This document shows positions 25,833 through 35,955 of a stretch of 64,000 nt of DNA, in pieces. The stretch comes from Gloeophyllum trabeum ATCC 11539 (Eukaryota; Basidiomycota; Agaricomycetes; Gloeophyllales; Gloeophyllaceae). The notes beneath the pieces are model-generated. The model was not told the origin of the DNA and did not search any database. It saw only the letters and a list, made by a program, of their open reading frames with translations. How positions within the stretch are numbered: the stretch's first letter is position 1; each line of letters starts with the position of its first letter. The stretch spans positions 271,221-335,220 of the forward strand of contig NW_006920423.1 in the NCBI RefSeq assembly GCF_000344685.1, given 5' to 3'. A program made the translations under genes and the position numbers.

Positions 25833-26949
25833 TTAGCATTCATCTTTCCCCTGCGAGTCATCCTGATGTGAGAGTTGCCGCGTCTGCCACTTTCTGTCCG
25901 CCACAATCCATCGCTGGTTACCAGACAAAATGTCAGTCTCCCAAAGGCGACCAATTAAATTGCGGACGGCACTGTAACTGTCCTGTGTGCACCGCACCAT
26001 TGTCTCCGTCTTGCGAGACTTAATTGCAGCACTGGACGGATCAGTGCCGGAACTGACGTGAGGCTGCACTTGTTTGGATGTCGAAGACGACCCGGAAGAT
26101 ATGGAAGCGTTGCTGAATGTGGTGTATAATTGTTGTGTGAGTGTACAGAACATCATCGATCATCCTTACTAGCCACTGACTCGCTGACGGACCATGCGGT
26201 CATTTGAATGTAGCGGACAAAGTCGCAGTCGAGGACTTCCCGTTCATTTCCAGGGTTCTTCGGATGTGCACAAAGTATCGTGTAGCGCGCCCGCGCCTTC
26301 AGATACTGGAGCTATTCCGTGAGCAGTGGCCGTTCGCTCTCGAGGAACACGACAATGCACGCCATGCCTCTCGTAAAGTCGTGTATCGCCAGAACGGCAC
26401 TGTTGTTGCAGGCGCTGCGAGCGTGCATCCAGTTGCAGTTATCTCTCCTCTCCGCCAGTGTGAGTACCGCTCTACCGACATTCTTGCGCCTCTATTTTAT
26501 ACTCTTTTCATGCGCGTCTGGCGGTTTGGAGATGCCAACCTCGGCCGCAATGTATCCTCCTGAATCCAGCCGACACCGAACGCCTCGTAGTAGGCCTTAA
26601 TACTCTTCGGATGAAGCAAGTCATGATCCTCGCTGCAGGTCCCGAAGCGATTGTAGCCGTCCCTCACCGCGGCGATGGCAGCGGCAAAGGATATCTCCTC
26701 TACCTTGGGTCTCTGCGAGCCTTTTGGAAGAAGAAAGTCGTTGGCCCGATTGTATCGTCGCAGAATCCAGCACAGATGTGCCGGCCGATCGAGAGTCTGG
26801 GGGGATCTAATCTCGGCCGCTCCCAAGGATGCTGATGCTGTCGCTCTGTGCGGGGGATGTCGTGCTGGTCTTTTACAACATCTGAACAAGTCGCGAGAAA
26901 GCCTGTGGAATCTGAGGACTATCTTCAAGTTGGAAGTAGACAACGGCAC
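25833..26949 (-). pseudogene. broken or mis-spliced unrecognised locus
   Basis: Three minus-strand blocks look coding but do not join cleanly. Block 1 (about 27003-26497) contains LDRPAHLCWILRRYNRAND and YYEAFGVGWIQED, yet has no in-frame ATG. Block 2 (about 26480-26180) reads NCNWMHARSACNNSAVLAIH on to PLLTE, then an in-frame TAG at 26314-26312, then continues LQYLKARARYTILCAHPKNP in the same frame. Block 3 (about 26100-25833) ends in GKDEC and a TAA. The TAG could be a nonsense change from CAG, or could be removed by a 42-bp intron (GTCGTG to ATAG). A TATAAAAT motif (26501-26494) and another near 27035 suggest promoters, so two small genes are possible. I recognise no family. Confidence 0.4.
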
Positions 26950-27003
26950 TCGGGGGAACTGAGGGTCGATTGGTGCTCCTAATGCGAGCTCTATTCTACA
27001 CTA

Positions 27004-29330
27004 CGCCTGAACCCTACCAACAGTGTATGGTTTTTATAACTTGATGCTAGCCACTTGACTCTCCATTGGTCGAGCTCCGGACTCAGGGGCGCTTAGTCTT
27101 CACGATCGCCGTCGGCGTTAACAGAGTCAGGTAAACTGTCGGTGCCGCGAACACTAAGTACTTCCATGTTTGACTGAACCGGTGGTAAGCCACAATGGCA
27201 TTTGTCATGGTAGGTCCTCTACTGTCTCAGGAATCCGAAAGGTTAATGCTCCGACATTCGTTTCACAGGGATCTCGCCCCGTATGTTCTAAACCAGCGCC
27301 GTTGAGGTCGCTGCCTCTACTCTATACTGAAAGTAATGGATCGTGACCTTCCCATCTATCGGAACCTTTAACTGTCAGTACTTTCGAATGCTCGCTGGAA
27401 TGCTCGCTGCCAATTTGTACTCCTGGGGTCCGAGCCACAACCAGGGTGGAAGCGCACGTCTAGCATGTGTTAATCATTAGTATAGGTAGGTAGGTTCCCA
27501 GTCCGACCTTGCGTGCTAGGTCATATGGCCATAGCCATCGACAAAGTTCACGCAGAGATTGTCGCGCATCCAGCTAGGGCTTCCCGGCTGCTTGCACCAC
27601 AAGAACTGCGGGACCTTTAGGACATAGACGTCTGTCTCTGATGAAGATATGGGCATCGCGCCTCGTCCCTCATCAGAGCCCTGGACCGGAGATAACAGAA
27701 TGATTCGGGATATCATTCGCGGGACCGAGGTTCTGTGACCAGGTCTCCGGTGCAAAGTCAGAGAAGCTAAGGGGGTACCGCGTAGCCAAGACGCACACTT
27801 TATCACCTTGGTTTCCGCAATTGGCGGCTGTACTTCAATCTAGGGGTCGGCCGTCCTAACAGTCCATAGGCTCGAGGTGCCTGCATGGACCCGATGAATT
27901 GGCCTCCCTTACGGCAGACAGAGCGCACACGCGTCGATCGTCGGAACTCAGAAAGCGGGGGGCATATCAAGCTCGCCATAGACTTTTGATCAGTATTCAG
28001 TCAGTACGGAATGTTCTCGCAGTGATGCAAGACCTCCCGCTTGCTATTTGGACGCTGTACAGAGGTTCTGCGCTTTGCCCAGAAGGGCATGTGTGGGCGC
28101 CAGTATATCGCCACCATCAATCGCTGAGGTCACTATGTCTGCTATGACAGTGAACGAAGCACTGCGGAAGGGCTGGACCACCTCAACCATCGCGATCGCG
28201 AATTGATTTTACTCAGGAGCGACGTCACGATGAAGCGTACCGTACAGAAAGGACGCGACCCAAGCTCCTATAGTCAAGTAGCGGTGGCATACTAAGAGCG
28301 AGGTTCGCAAGGGCAGTCCTACCGTCAAGTTGGTATGACAAACGGAGACAGCCTCTCATTCATTCACAGTATAACATCTGGATCTGGGGCTCTTGAATGC
28401 TGCATGTCTTACGATAGCTTTGGCCGAGATTACTGTGATAAGTTCCTCCTATACGTCACGGAGAACTTAAGCCGATCAAGCATGCAATGACAGGTCTTTT
28501 GTTGCCTCGCCTCCCCCATTCCGCACATTGTCGGGCGAAAGCTATTCGCTGCTGACAGTACGATTGTCCTGACGTTTCACTATTATCGTTGCCTGTCGCA
28601 GATGGTCAGTCGACATCCTCTCCGGCATCATTATGGGACCGGCCATTGCAAAAGGGCCTCACCTTTTAGCCGACGGATGAAAACATTCAGTCACAGCTCA
28701 GCGTCCTTTAGGCCAATCCACAGTGAAAGCAGGCTAATACCATCCCGCAGAAACGGCTAACACGGCCGCAATATGTCTGCAATATAAATTCTCGCCTTAG
28801 TTGAGCACCAATGCCTGCCGCAGCCGTGGCTGCGGCTATTTCGAAGTGACAATCACATATGCCACACAGAACCCGCTCAATCCCGCGCGTCAAAGCGATC
28901 ACCTTCAGATCTCGTCACTGGAACCCAGGGCACTGTCGAATCTCCTAGACCTTCCACGCGCACAGGTACCTTCGGGTACGACGGTGACTGAAGCGCAACA
29001 TCTGATGGGTCAGACAACAATACACGAAGTGAGACATAAGTCCTCCCGGCTTGGTCATCACCTCGCCACGGACTCGGAATATTACAGCGGCCTGGCCGAG
29101 TATCGCAACTATCCCGCAGGCCCGGGGGTAGGTGGGCTGAGTGACTGGACATGTGTGGCCGGTGTAGCCCCTAACCCTGCCCGAGTGTCTCACTGACAAG
29201 ACGCAGTGGACGAAATGACAATAAACTCGCCAGATAGGGAAGCTACTGCCGGTGGCTCGTCAAGCCACCACTCACTGTGTAGCGCTCACTGCCACAGTAG
29301 GTATAATGAGACACACCCCTGTCCTGACGG
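27004..29330. other. gene-free stretch of 2.3 kb
   Basis: Only short, motif-less open frames. In particular I find no seven-helix pheromone receptor, which might be expected near the pheromone precursor at 29431. Confidence 0.45.
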
Positions 29331-29338
29331 TATAAAAG
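29331..29338 (+). promoter_or_regulatory. TATA box of the pheromone precursor gene
   Basis: TATAAAAG lies 93 bp before the ATG at 29431. The spacing gives a leader of about 60-70 nt, which supports transcription of this very short frame. Confidence 0.55.
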
Positions 29339-29430
29339 CGGGCGCAATGGCCCTCAGAACTTCAGGTCGAATCCAACCCAGGAATTTGCCTACCTTCGCA
29401 TTCAACAGCCCTCATCTCCATCCATAAGCC

Positions 29431-29544
29431 ATGGACGCTTTCACCAACTACGCCGCCGACGCGGTCGAAGTCATCGTCACCACTGGCCCCGTCGACGAGG
29501 AGAACGGCGGCAGTGGAGGCAACAGCTACTGCATCGTCGCCTAA
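29431..29544 (+). CDS. CaaX mating-type pheromone precursor, 37 aa
   Basis: This single short frame starts MDAFTNYAADAVEVIVTTG and ends GGSGGNSYCIVA before TAA. CIVA is a CaaX box (Cys, two aliphatics, Ala), the signal for farnesylation, AAX removal and carboxymethylation. The MDAFT start, acidic middle (PVDEEN) and Gly/Ser-rich tail of about ten residues before the Cys match the layout of basidiomycete pheromone precursors. Cleavage probably falls in the DEEN region, leaving a lipopeptide of 10-12 residues that would act on a Ste3-type receptor. A TATA box sits 93 bp upstream. No receptor gene is in the window. Similar CaaX frames can be non-mating pheromone-like genes, so a mating role is inferred. 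Confidence 0.75.
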   Translation: MDAFTNYAADAVEVIVTTGPVDEENGGSGGNSYCIVA

Positions 29545-29982
29545 TGAAGCAGCACTAGTGACTGGTAAGTCACTGTAGCGCCTAGCTTCCGATGAGGCTT
29601 TTGCTGACGGTGAGCCATTGTCAGACTGCGTCATGATCTGTGGATCTGGACAATGTGGTTCGCGGAGAATTCCTAAGCATGATGCGGAACAGTCATAGAG
29701 GAATCAAGATGGGGCATACTTTCGATCTTCATCGCCGCTGTCTTCGCAGGATTCTTGGGATTGTATTTTATGAATGCAATTTGTAACATTTTATGAATGC
29801 AGACCTGGGCCCATTCTCGCAGATATCCTGACAGGTGAATTATGTTCAGCGGGCCAGAGCATTCTTATAGCAGAGTTCAAGCCATCGGAGACAAATGAGA
29901 GGGATCACTCCGATGGATAACTTGCACATACAAAGGAAAAGGAACGTCATCATACAATATCCGTACTAGAGAAGGCGCCGAC
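29545..29982. other. intergenic with a 14-nt direct repeat
   Basis: ATTTTATGAATGCA occurs at 29765-29778 and again at 29788-29801. It is probably part of the 3' flank of the pheromone gene. Nothing else was seen. Confidence 0.4.
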
Positions 29983-30842
29983 CTATCTTGCGTGTAGTCG
30001 TCCTATCCAATGTCGGTATATAGCGTACAAGAGTATACAGCCGAACAGAAGCAGACATGAAGTGGTCCGGAAAGACATAGTAGACATTTCGTGTTCGACC
30101 TTGATGCCACAGGGTCATGGGAATGATAACGGTGAGCGTGACGTCAGACGTACCACAGAAGTGAACGGCGATAAAATAGGAATCGTGAAGTGAGCGGGTG
30201 CCCGGCTGGGCTGTTGCTGGGTATCGGACTTGACCAAGAGGAATAAAAGCAGCGAGAAGCCGGTGAACAGTATTCCCAACAGTACGAGCTGAATACGAGG
30301 ACATTATGAGGAGGGGAGTCAATGAATAAGCTGCATAGCCTACGATGAATATCTCAAGTTTCGTCTGGCCTTTCTTGTACATCTTCCTGAGGTCCGATAT
30401 TTCGCGCTATAAAGGGTGGAAAGAATGAGCTTATGCCCAAAACTAAGTACGCACAGATTCTACGTGCCGAACGTTTGACCTCCTCTGAGGTGATTATCTG
30501 TCGCACTTCCTCATTGTGCGCTGCCTTGGTATATAGAAGAGTTTCTGCTACGAGTGCACGAGCGGCCCAATACTGCTCCGCTTCGGTCTGTGGCCTAACA
30601 AAGGCGACAGACTGGGCTGCCGAAGATTTTCTTGTACTGTCCAGTGTAGTGGCATACTGAAACGTTCTGGACTGCAATCATGTGCATTAGAATTACATCA
30701 GTATACTCCAAATTGTGAGAAACCGACAACTTACTGTGGTGGAAGTTACGGTCCAACTTGGTTGCTTCTTCGCACCTGTCGCGAACGTTTGATTCTCAGA
30801 CGCCACAATCCCTTCAGGCCTAGGTTTCCTGAGCTTATTCAT
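29983..30842 (-). CDS. small two-helix membrane protein of unknown function, about 204 aa
   Basis: Five exons: 30842-30735, 30671-30480, 30406-30344, 30288-30154, 30099-29983, joined in phase to 205 codons. The N-terminal half is soluble and ends in a charged helix likely to form a coiled coil (EAEQYWAARALVAETLLY, then REISDLRKMYKKGQTKLEIF). Two hydrophobic segments follow. One is VLLGILFTGFSLLLFLLV; the second, near the C-terminus, is SCLLLFGCILLYAIY, with a short basic tail (WIGRLHAR). There is no N-terminal signal peptide. Splicing is supported because each helix appears only when the introns are removed. The layout suggests an ER or nuclear-envelope protein, but I recognise no named family. 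Confidence 0.75.
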
Positions 30843-31152
30843 ACAAAAGGTAGTACTTGAGCACGCGTGGGCTCAGGGAGAGTTGCGAAACTGCGAACTT
30901 GAACTTGCGAGAAGACCTCGAGGGGGCGGGGAAGCACCTCGGATCAACAGCGTGAATACCACGTGTAGCGGACTGGCCTTCCCCGACAAAGCTCCGTCAT
31001 GGTCAACGTTCGGTCGTACTTGGCTTTCTCTCGCAGCTTTTCCGTTATCGACAGCGCCCACCTTTCCAGCAGAGATCACCCATGTTTTGAGGGTACCAGA
31101 CTGTGTTTGAATGCCCCGTGAAGCTGCTATCTCAACCGTGGAAAGCTACCAA

Positions 31153-33345
31153 ATGGACACTCGGTCTCGAAGTACTTTGGGGCGAGGACTAGACGAGGAG
31201 GGGGAGTCGGATGGAGGAACACTAGTTTGGGAGAGTGCACCCTTGACAGAGCCTGTTAGTAGCGACAAAGGTGAATATAACTTGCATTAAACTCCTGAGC
31301 GATCGATGGAGAATGCGTCTCGAGAGCTTCGGCGGCTGGGAGAACTCACGTACGACAGGCGTGCCAGACTGATACAGAGTAAGGCGCCTATGTGATTACG
31401 ACCGGAGGATGGGAGCTCGCTCTCTTGGTCCTCGAAACATCCATACATATGCTAATCCCTGCCCGTTTAGACCAGACTCGCAACCTCAGGCTTAAGCTAG
31501 GAATTTCCTTCTTTCTATTCGGCCTCATCAATAACGGTAGCTTCCTCTATAATATGGTGATTGAATCTGCCTCTCAACCCATTCCCAGTGCTGTATGTTA
31601 TCATACTCTCTGCTGCCTTGGACCTCGTGCCGCCGTCCACCCCCAAGGGCATAATAGCATTTTGTAACATCTTCCCAGCTCTCATAGCGAAGGTCGGTTG
31701 GCCATATGTATTGAAGGGCCAGATACGCTATGCCAGACGCTTAGTTGGCTGCTGTTTGCTCAGCGTACTGGGGATGGTGGTTCGTGTTCTCGCCTGAGAC
31801 GAAGATGCCAGCGTCACTTATTGGCGTGTAGGTGGTTGCCTTATTCGATAGTCTATTCATGAGGCTCCTCGGTATCTCGTTAGCTTCGTTCTCCTCTGGT
31901 ACGTGTACCTCGGCTGCGACCGTTGCCACTAGATGCTCATCCAACCTTTGACTGCAGGGTTGGGAGAACTGACTTTCCTGCAGCTGTCCACGACATACCC
32001 TTCTGGGGTCGCCGGACATGGCATTGGGTATGCGTGACCCTAACTTGGCCCACGTGAAGCTCATGCTTTTGACCAGGTATTTCGCCTCCGGGACTGGAGC
32101 GGCAGGTCTTGTGGGCGCCCTCATTTGGTGGGAGGTCCGCGGTCTCGGTGTCCGGACAGGTGTCGGCTTATCAGCTGTAAGTAACGAAGCGGGCACCAGC
32201 ACCAACAATTAACCCCTCTATCCCTTGCAAGAATAGGTGATGCCATTCATTATTCCCATCACTTATTTCTTCCTTCTACCGCGGCGCGGGGTCTTTACTG
32301 GTACCGCCGAAGTCGCGTCCTCCCCAGCACTATACGTGCCTCTTCCCGACAGCGACGTCACTACTGAAGAAGAAGAAGAAGATAGGGTGGCCGTTCCCGG
32401 CGAGGCGATAATCGTAGCGCTCTCCCTCGACGATAAGTGGAGGCTGGTCAAGCCGCTCTTGGTCAACTACATGCTCCCGCTGTGTAAGGGATTTCTGGCT
32501 TTTACATGCCATGAGCATCGCTGACGGTGCTCTTCTGTAGTTTGCGTATATACAGTAAGTCTGTCTGTGTCAGAGCCTGGCGTTGACTCATTTATGGATG
32601 ACGTCTCCGCGCAGTTCGAATACACTATCAACCAGGTGAGGTGGTATCCGTCGTGTAGAAGATATTGACCGACTCAAACCTGATTCACCAGGGCATAGCA
32701 CCGACGTTACTGTATCCCGTCCCAGATCCGTCTAGTTACCCCTTGCTCAGCAAGATAATCCACTCTATCCGAGACTATTATCCTCTCTGGCAGGTGAGCG
32801 AGTTCAATTATCATGAAGTGACCTCGGCCGGAAACAAAGTGTTCGTAGTTAGTGTACCAGACAACCGTGTTCCTCTCCCGCTCGTCGATTTCACTCGGCA
32901 TCTCTGCTCTCCCGAGAAGGCTCTTGCCACTACCGTCGATCATCCAATTCTTCATACTTTGTATTCTAGGTCTGGAATCCGCGAGAGGCATCTTCGGGGA
33001 CTTGGAAGGCAGAAGCGTGTCCTTCGTCTTCGCGCTGATCAGTCTAGAGGGAATATGCGGTGGAATGGCATAGTAAGCGCGATAGCATCCTATATGCATA
33101 TTCTCTCTGATCAGGCCTTTATTGCTTTCGATAGTGTGAACGTTTATCATCAGATAAACCAAGAAAGATCCGATCCCGGGGCAGACCCGGAGCGCGCCAA
33201 GCAGGAGAGGGAGTTCAAGATCGGTTCCGTGGGCTTCGCGGACTCGTTGGGGATACTGTGCGCCTCGATAGTGGCAGTACCTACTGAGGTGGAATTGTGC
33301 AAGGCCCAGGTGAGGAGGGGGAAGACTCTGTGCCAGGGTTTATAG
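31153..33345 (+). CDS. BTN1: battenin / CLN3 (Btn1) family lysosomal-vacuolar membrane protein, about 476 aa
   Basis: Twelve exons: 31153-31270, 31471-31536, 31589-31779, 31832-31898, 31958-32027, 32077-32176, 32237-32483, 32541-32554, 32615-32635, 32692-32793, 32849-33072, 33135-33345; phases close to 477 codons. CLN3 hallmarks are FFLFGLINNVLYVIILSAAL, SLASFSSGLGELTFLQL, YFASGTGAAGLVGALIWW and EYTINQGIAPTLLYP, within about ten membrane helices. CLN3/Btn1 proteins sit in the vacuole or lysosome membrane and affect its pH and basic amino-acid balance. An acidic EEEEED loop lies mid-protein. Exons of 14 and 21 nt rebuild the conserved VYTFEYTINQ segment. Intron 1 is unusually long (200 bp) and might hide another small exon. 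The gene converges on SLX1 with 174 bp between stops. Confidence 0.92.
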
Positions 33346-33519
33346 TAACGTGAAGTGTCGTAAAACCATTGGTATTTATTTGTCTTGAACATATATTCTT
33401 GATGCCCTATATAATAGTAGATTTGTAGATATCCCGTTTGGGGCGGACGTCGCGCATATTGGTAGAGGGATTCCGTCTGCACACGTCCAGGTCGGGAAAC
33501 GGCTCGAGTTCACCCTGGA

Positions 33520-35613
33520 TCAGTCGGATATCTCTATAATTTCCGGCATGTGCATGTGCACATCCTGCTCCGTCGAGCGTGGCGTGCGAGATGAGATAGC
33601 TATACTCGAGAAGGCCCTTGCGACGTCGCTTCCAACAGAATTGGGAGGTCCCGCTGCCGAGTGTACCGGTGCAGGTTGGTAATCCATGTCAATATCTTCA
33701 TCTTGGAAGAAGTCAACTGTGACATCTTTGGCAATACGGCCTTTCGGGCGAAGTGTGCCTATGTGAGTGGACATTTGTTGGGACGGTGTTGCCGCAACTG
33801 CCTCAGAGAAGCCTTTTCGTTTGGGACTGGTCGGCGGGTTCTTGTGTTGCCTGAGACCTGCATTTGGTCTCCCCTTCGTTGCGGTCGTAGGCATACGCTT
33901 TGACTTTGCTGGACCTGGTTCGCCGTCACTCTCGGAGGCCGCGCTGATTCCGCTCAAGTCAAAGAACTCTCGCTCATCGTCTTGCTCTCGTTGGGGCACC
34001 TTCTTAGGGCGTCCCCGCTTGGCGGGCTTTCCGGACGAGGTGCTAGCAAACGAAACCAAGGGAGGAGGACTTTGTCCGATACGCGTAGTATCTTTCGCTT
34101 TCGTTTTCTTACGTCCCCGCTCTGTCCCTGCTCTGGACTGAGGCTTCGTCCGGGGAGAAGGAACACCGTCCAGTTCGGACTGCTCGTCGATCTCACTCAC
34201 TGCATCGATGTCGAAGAACTCCCCGACATCCTCGGCCGGTTCCTTCGTTTTGCCCCTTCCACGAGACCTGTTTGCCTTCTTCCTCGACACTTTCTGAGTT
34301 GTCCGCTTCCGAGGACTGGTCTGACTCGAATTCACTTGCTCGGCAGGTTCGTCGTCATCCTCACTGACATCCATCGCAGCCCCAGCCCTCTCTTCGTCGT
34401 CTTCGTCGGCCGGGAGAGGCCCCACACCTCCGGATTTGAGCCTGTAGCATCCCTTGATGATGTCGCCCCACAGAACGTAGGTGTGACAAGATCGGCATGT
34501 GCCCCCTCTGGGTATCATGGCGTGCCCCTCTGTCTGGGAAAGGAAGTCTTGCGCCAGGCAGGTAAGGTGTGCTACCGATGTGCATTCTCCATTCGGGCAC
34601 AATGCAATTTCCGACGGATCCTACCAAAATCGGGCTTGAATGGCATACAGCGGTGCCAACGAACGATGTCACAAAGCTTACCAGCGGATCATGCAGTTTC
34701 GCACTGCATACCATACATCGCAGAGCTGCACCCGCGTTCAAGATACCCTTGTACTTTTCCAGGTGCAACGAAGTGAATGTATCTGTACGTTAGCGTTATT
34801 ATACGAGTCTCGACGACAGTAGTCGTGAAGTTGCGACCCACCGTCTGTCACATCAATGGGACCTGTTCTGCCAGTTCCTTTAAGTCCGGACTTTCCATCT
34901 ACGCCTTCCAACTCAGTGGCGTGGGTGAAACCGCGAGGTAAAGGCAGGCCATTCGCATCTATCTTACGAGATACTTCGTTCCATGCCTTTGCAGCTTCTT
35001 CGGTGAATAATTTAACGTGGAGAGGCCAAGATGAGTAGGGGTGCGATGCGAGCATTGTGCGCGCCACTCTTTGACGAGACGTAGCAAAATGAACATTAGG
35101 GTCTGTTTGAGTATAATAAGGAAGAGCAAATGCACACCCACAAGACACTTGTCTTGAAGTACTTCTGGGGACTTGTGAAGAGGTTAGCGCCTTTATCGTC
35201 TTTAAGATGTCGCGACAGATGCGGATGCTGCCACGCCCACTCGAATTGCAGAGCCGCTAGTTTGGAAGGAAATCCGTGGACTATCATTTGCATCACCCAT
35301 GGTCGACTTCTTTGCGTCTTCCATGCGCCTTGGCTTATCTCTCCGTTGTGTTGTCTGCATGTGACGAACGATTAAATACAGAATAACCAAGGCCAAAGCG
35401 CAGGCTCACCGGATGCGTCTCGGAGGATTCGGGGTGCTTCCGATATATGTCCTGCCCATATTATGTCGGATGAGAAACTTCACACTGGGTAGACAGAGAA
35501 TCGCACGCATTTGACCGCGGGGTACGGATCGATTTTAGCAAGTAGCAAGCGTAGAAAGGGGGAAATGTATGATCAGCCAAAGACGACCTGGCGTTGACCC
35601 TACGAGGTGCCAT
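33520..35613 (-). CDS. SLX1: SLX1-type structure-specific endonuclease subunit, about 596 aa
   Basis: Six exons: 35613-35507, 35451-35410, 35354-35142, 35068-34842, 34782-34682, 34620-33520; 597 codons in phase. A GIY-YIG nuclease domain opens the protein (FYACYLLKS at residues 20-28, [19 protein letters not shown] at 37-55, [14 protein letters not shown]). A SLX1-type zinc finger follows ([24 protein letters not shown]) and ends in [10 protein letters not shown]. With Slx4 this nuclease cuts branched DNA and Holliday junctions in the nucleus. After the finger come about 300 extra residues: acidic and Lys/Arg-rich, with a KRGRPKK AT-hook-like motif near residue 431 and three Phe-Phe-Asp-type motifs. 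Most SLX1 proteins end soon after the finger. The gene is divergent from the F-box-like gene at 35956. Confidence 0.92.
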
Positions 35614-35955
35614 GTCTGTGTCTCGATTGCACTTAGTAAGCAGGTGACCGCGGGCATTTCTGAGGGGCCATAATAAGTCGTACCGCTTTAAATCCTTCGA
35701 ATCGATGCGGGATACCAGCAACTGGCAGTAGGAAATCTAGAGACTTGATGAGGCCTGATCATGATGAGGCGCGCCCTTGGTGAGGTCACGTGGTGGAGAG
35801 CGTGTTTAGGAGTATTTCCCTTTCAAGTATGAGCGCTTGAGCAGTGCCCGACTTCCGACTCGGAGTCCGACTGCGAGTCGGAGTCATTGTCCGTAATTGT
35901 ACTCTGTAGCTACCTCTGCTTCGCCCTCACTCATACTGCTGGGCTCGATGTGAAG
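35614..35955. promoter_or_regulatory. divergent promoter with nested inverted repeats
   Basis: This 342-bp region lies between SLX1 (-) and the F-box-like gene (+). At 35857-35885 it holds a compact set of GACTCGGAGTC-like units in both orientations (GACTC, GGAGTC, GAGTC, GGAGTC). The cluster could be a regulator-binding site or hairpin. A related GACTCGGAGT lies at 58647-58656, upstream of the second FOL1 copy. Confidence 0.4.

Noticed and set aside
27004..29330. Search for a Ste3-type pheromone receptor beside the pheromone precursor
   Set aside because: No run of seven hydrophobic segments or receptor motif was found in any frame.
33982..34776. 264-codon plus-strand frame
   Set aside because: It is antisense to the SLX1 tail exon; its Cys- and Arg-rich composition reflects the complement of acidic and Ser codons.
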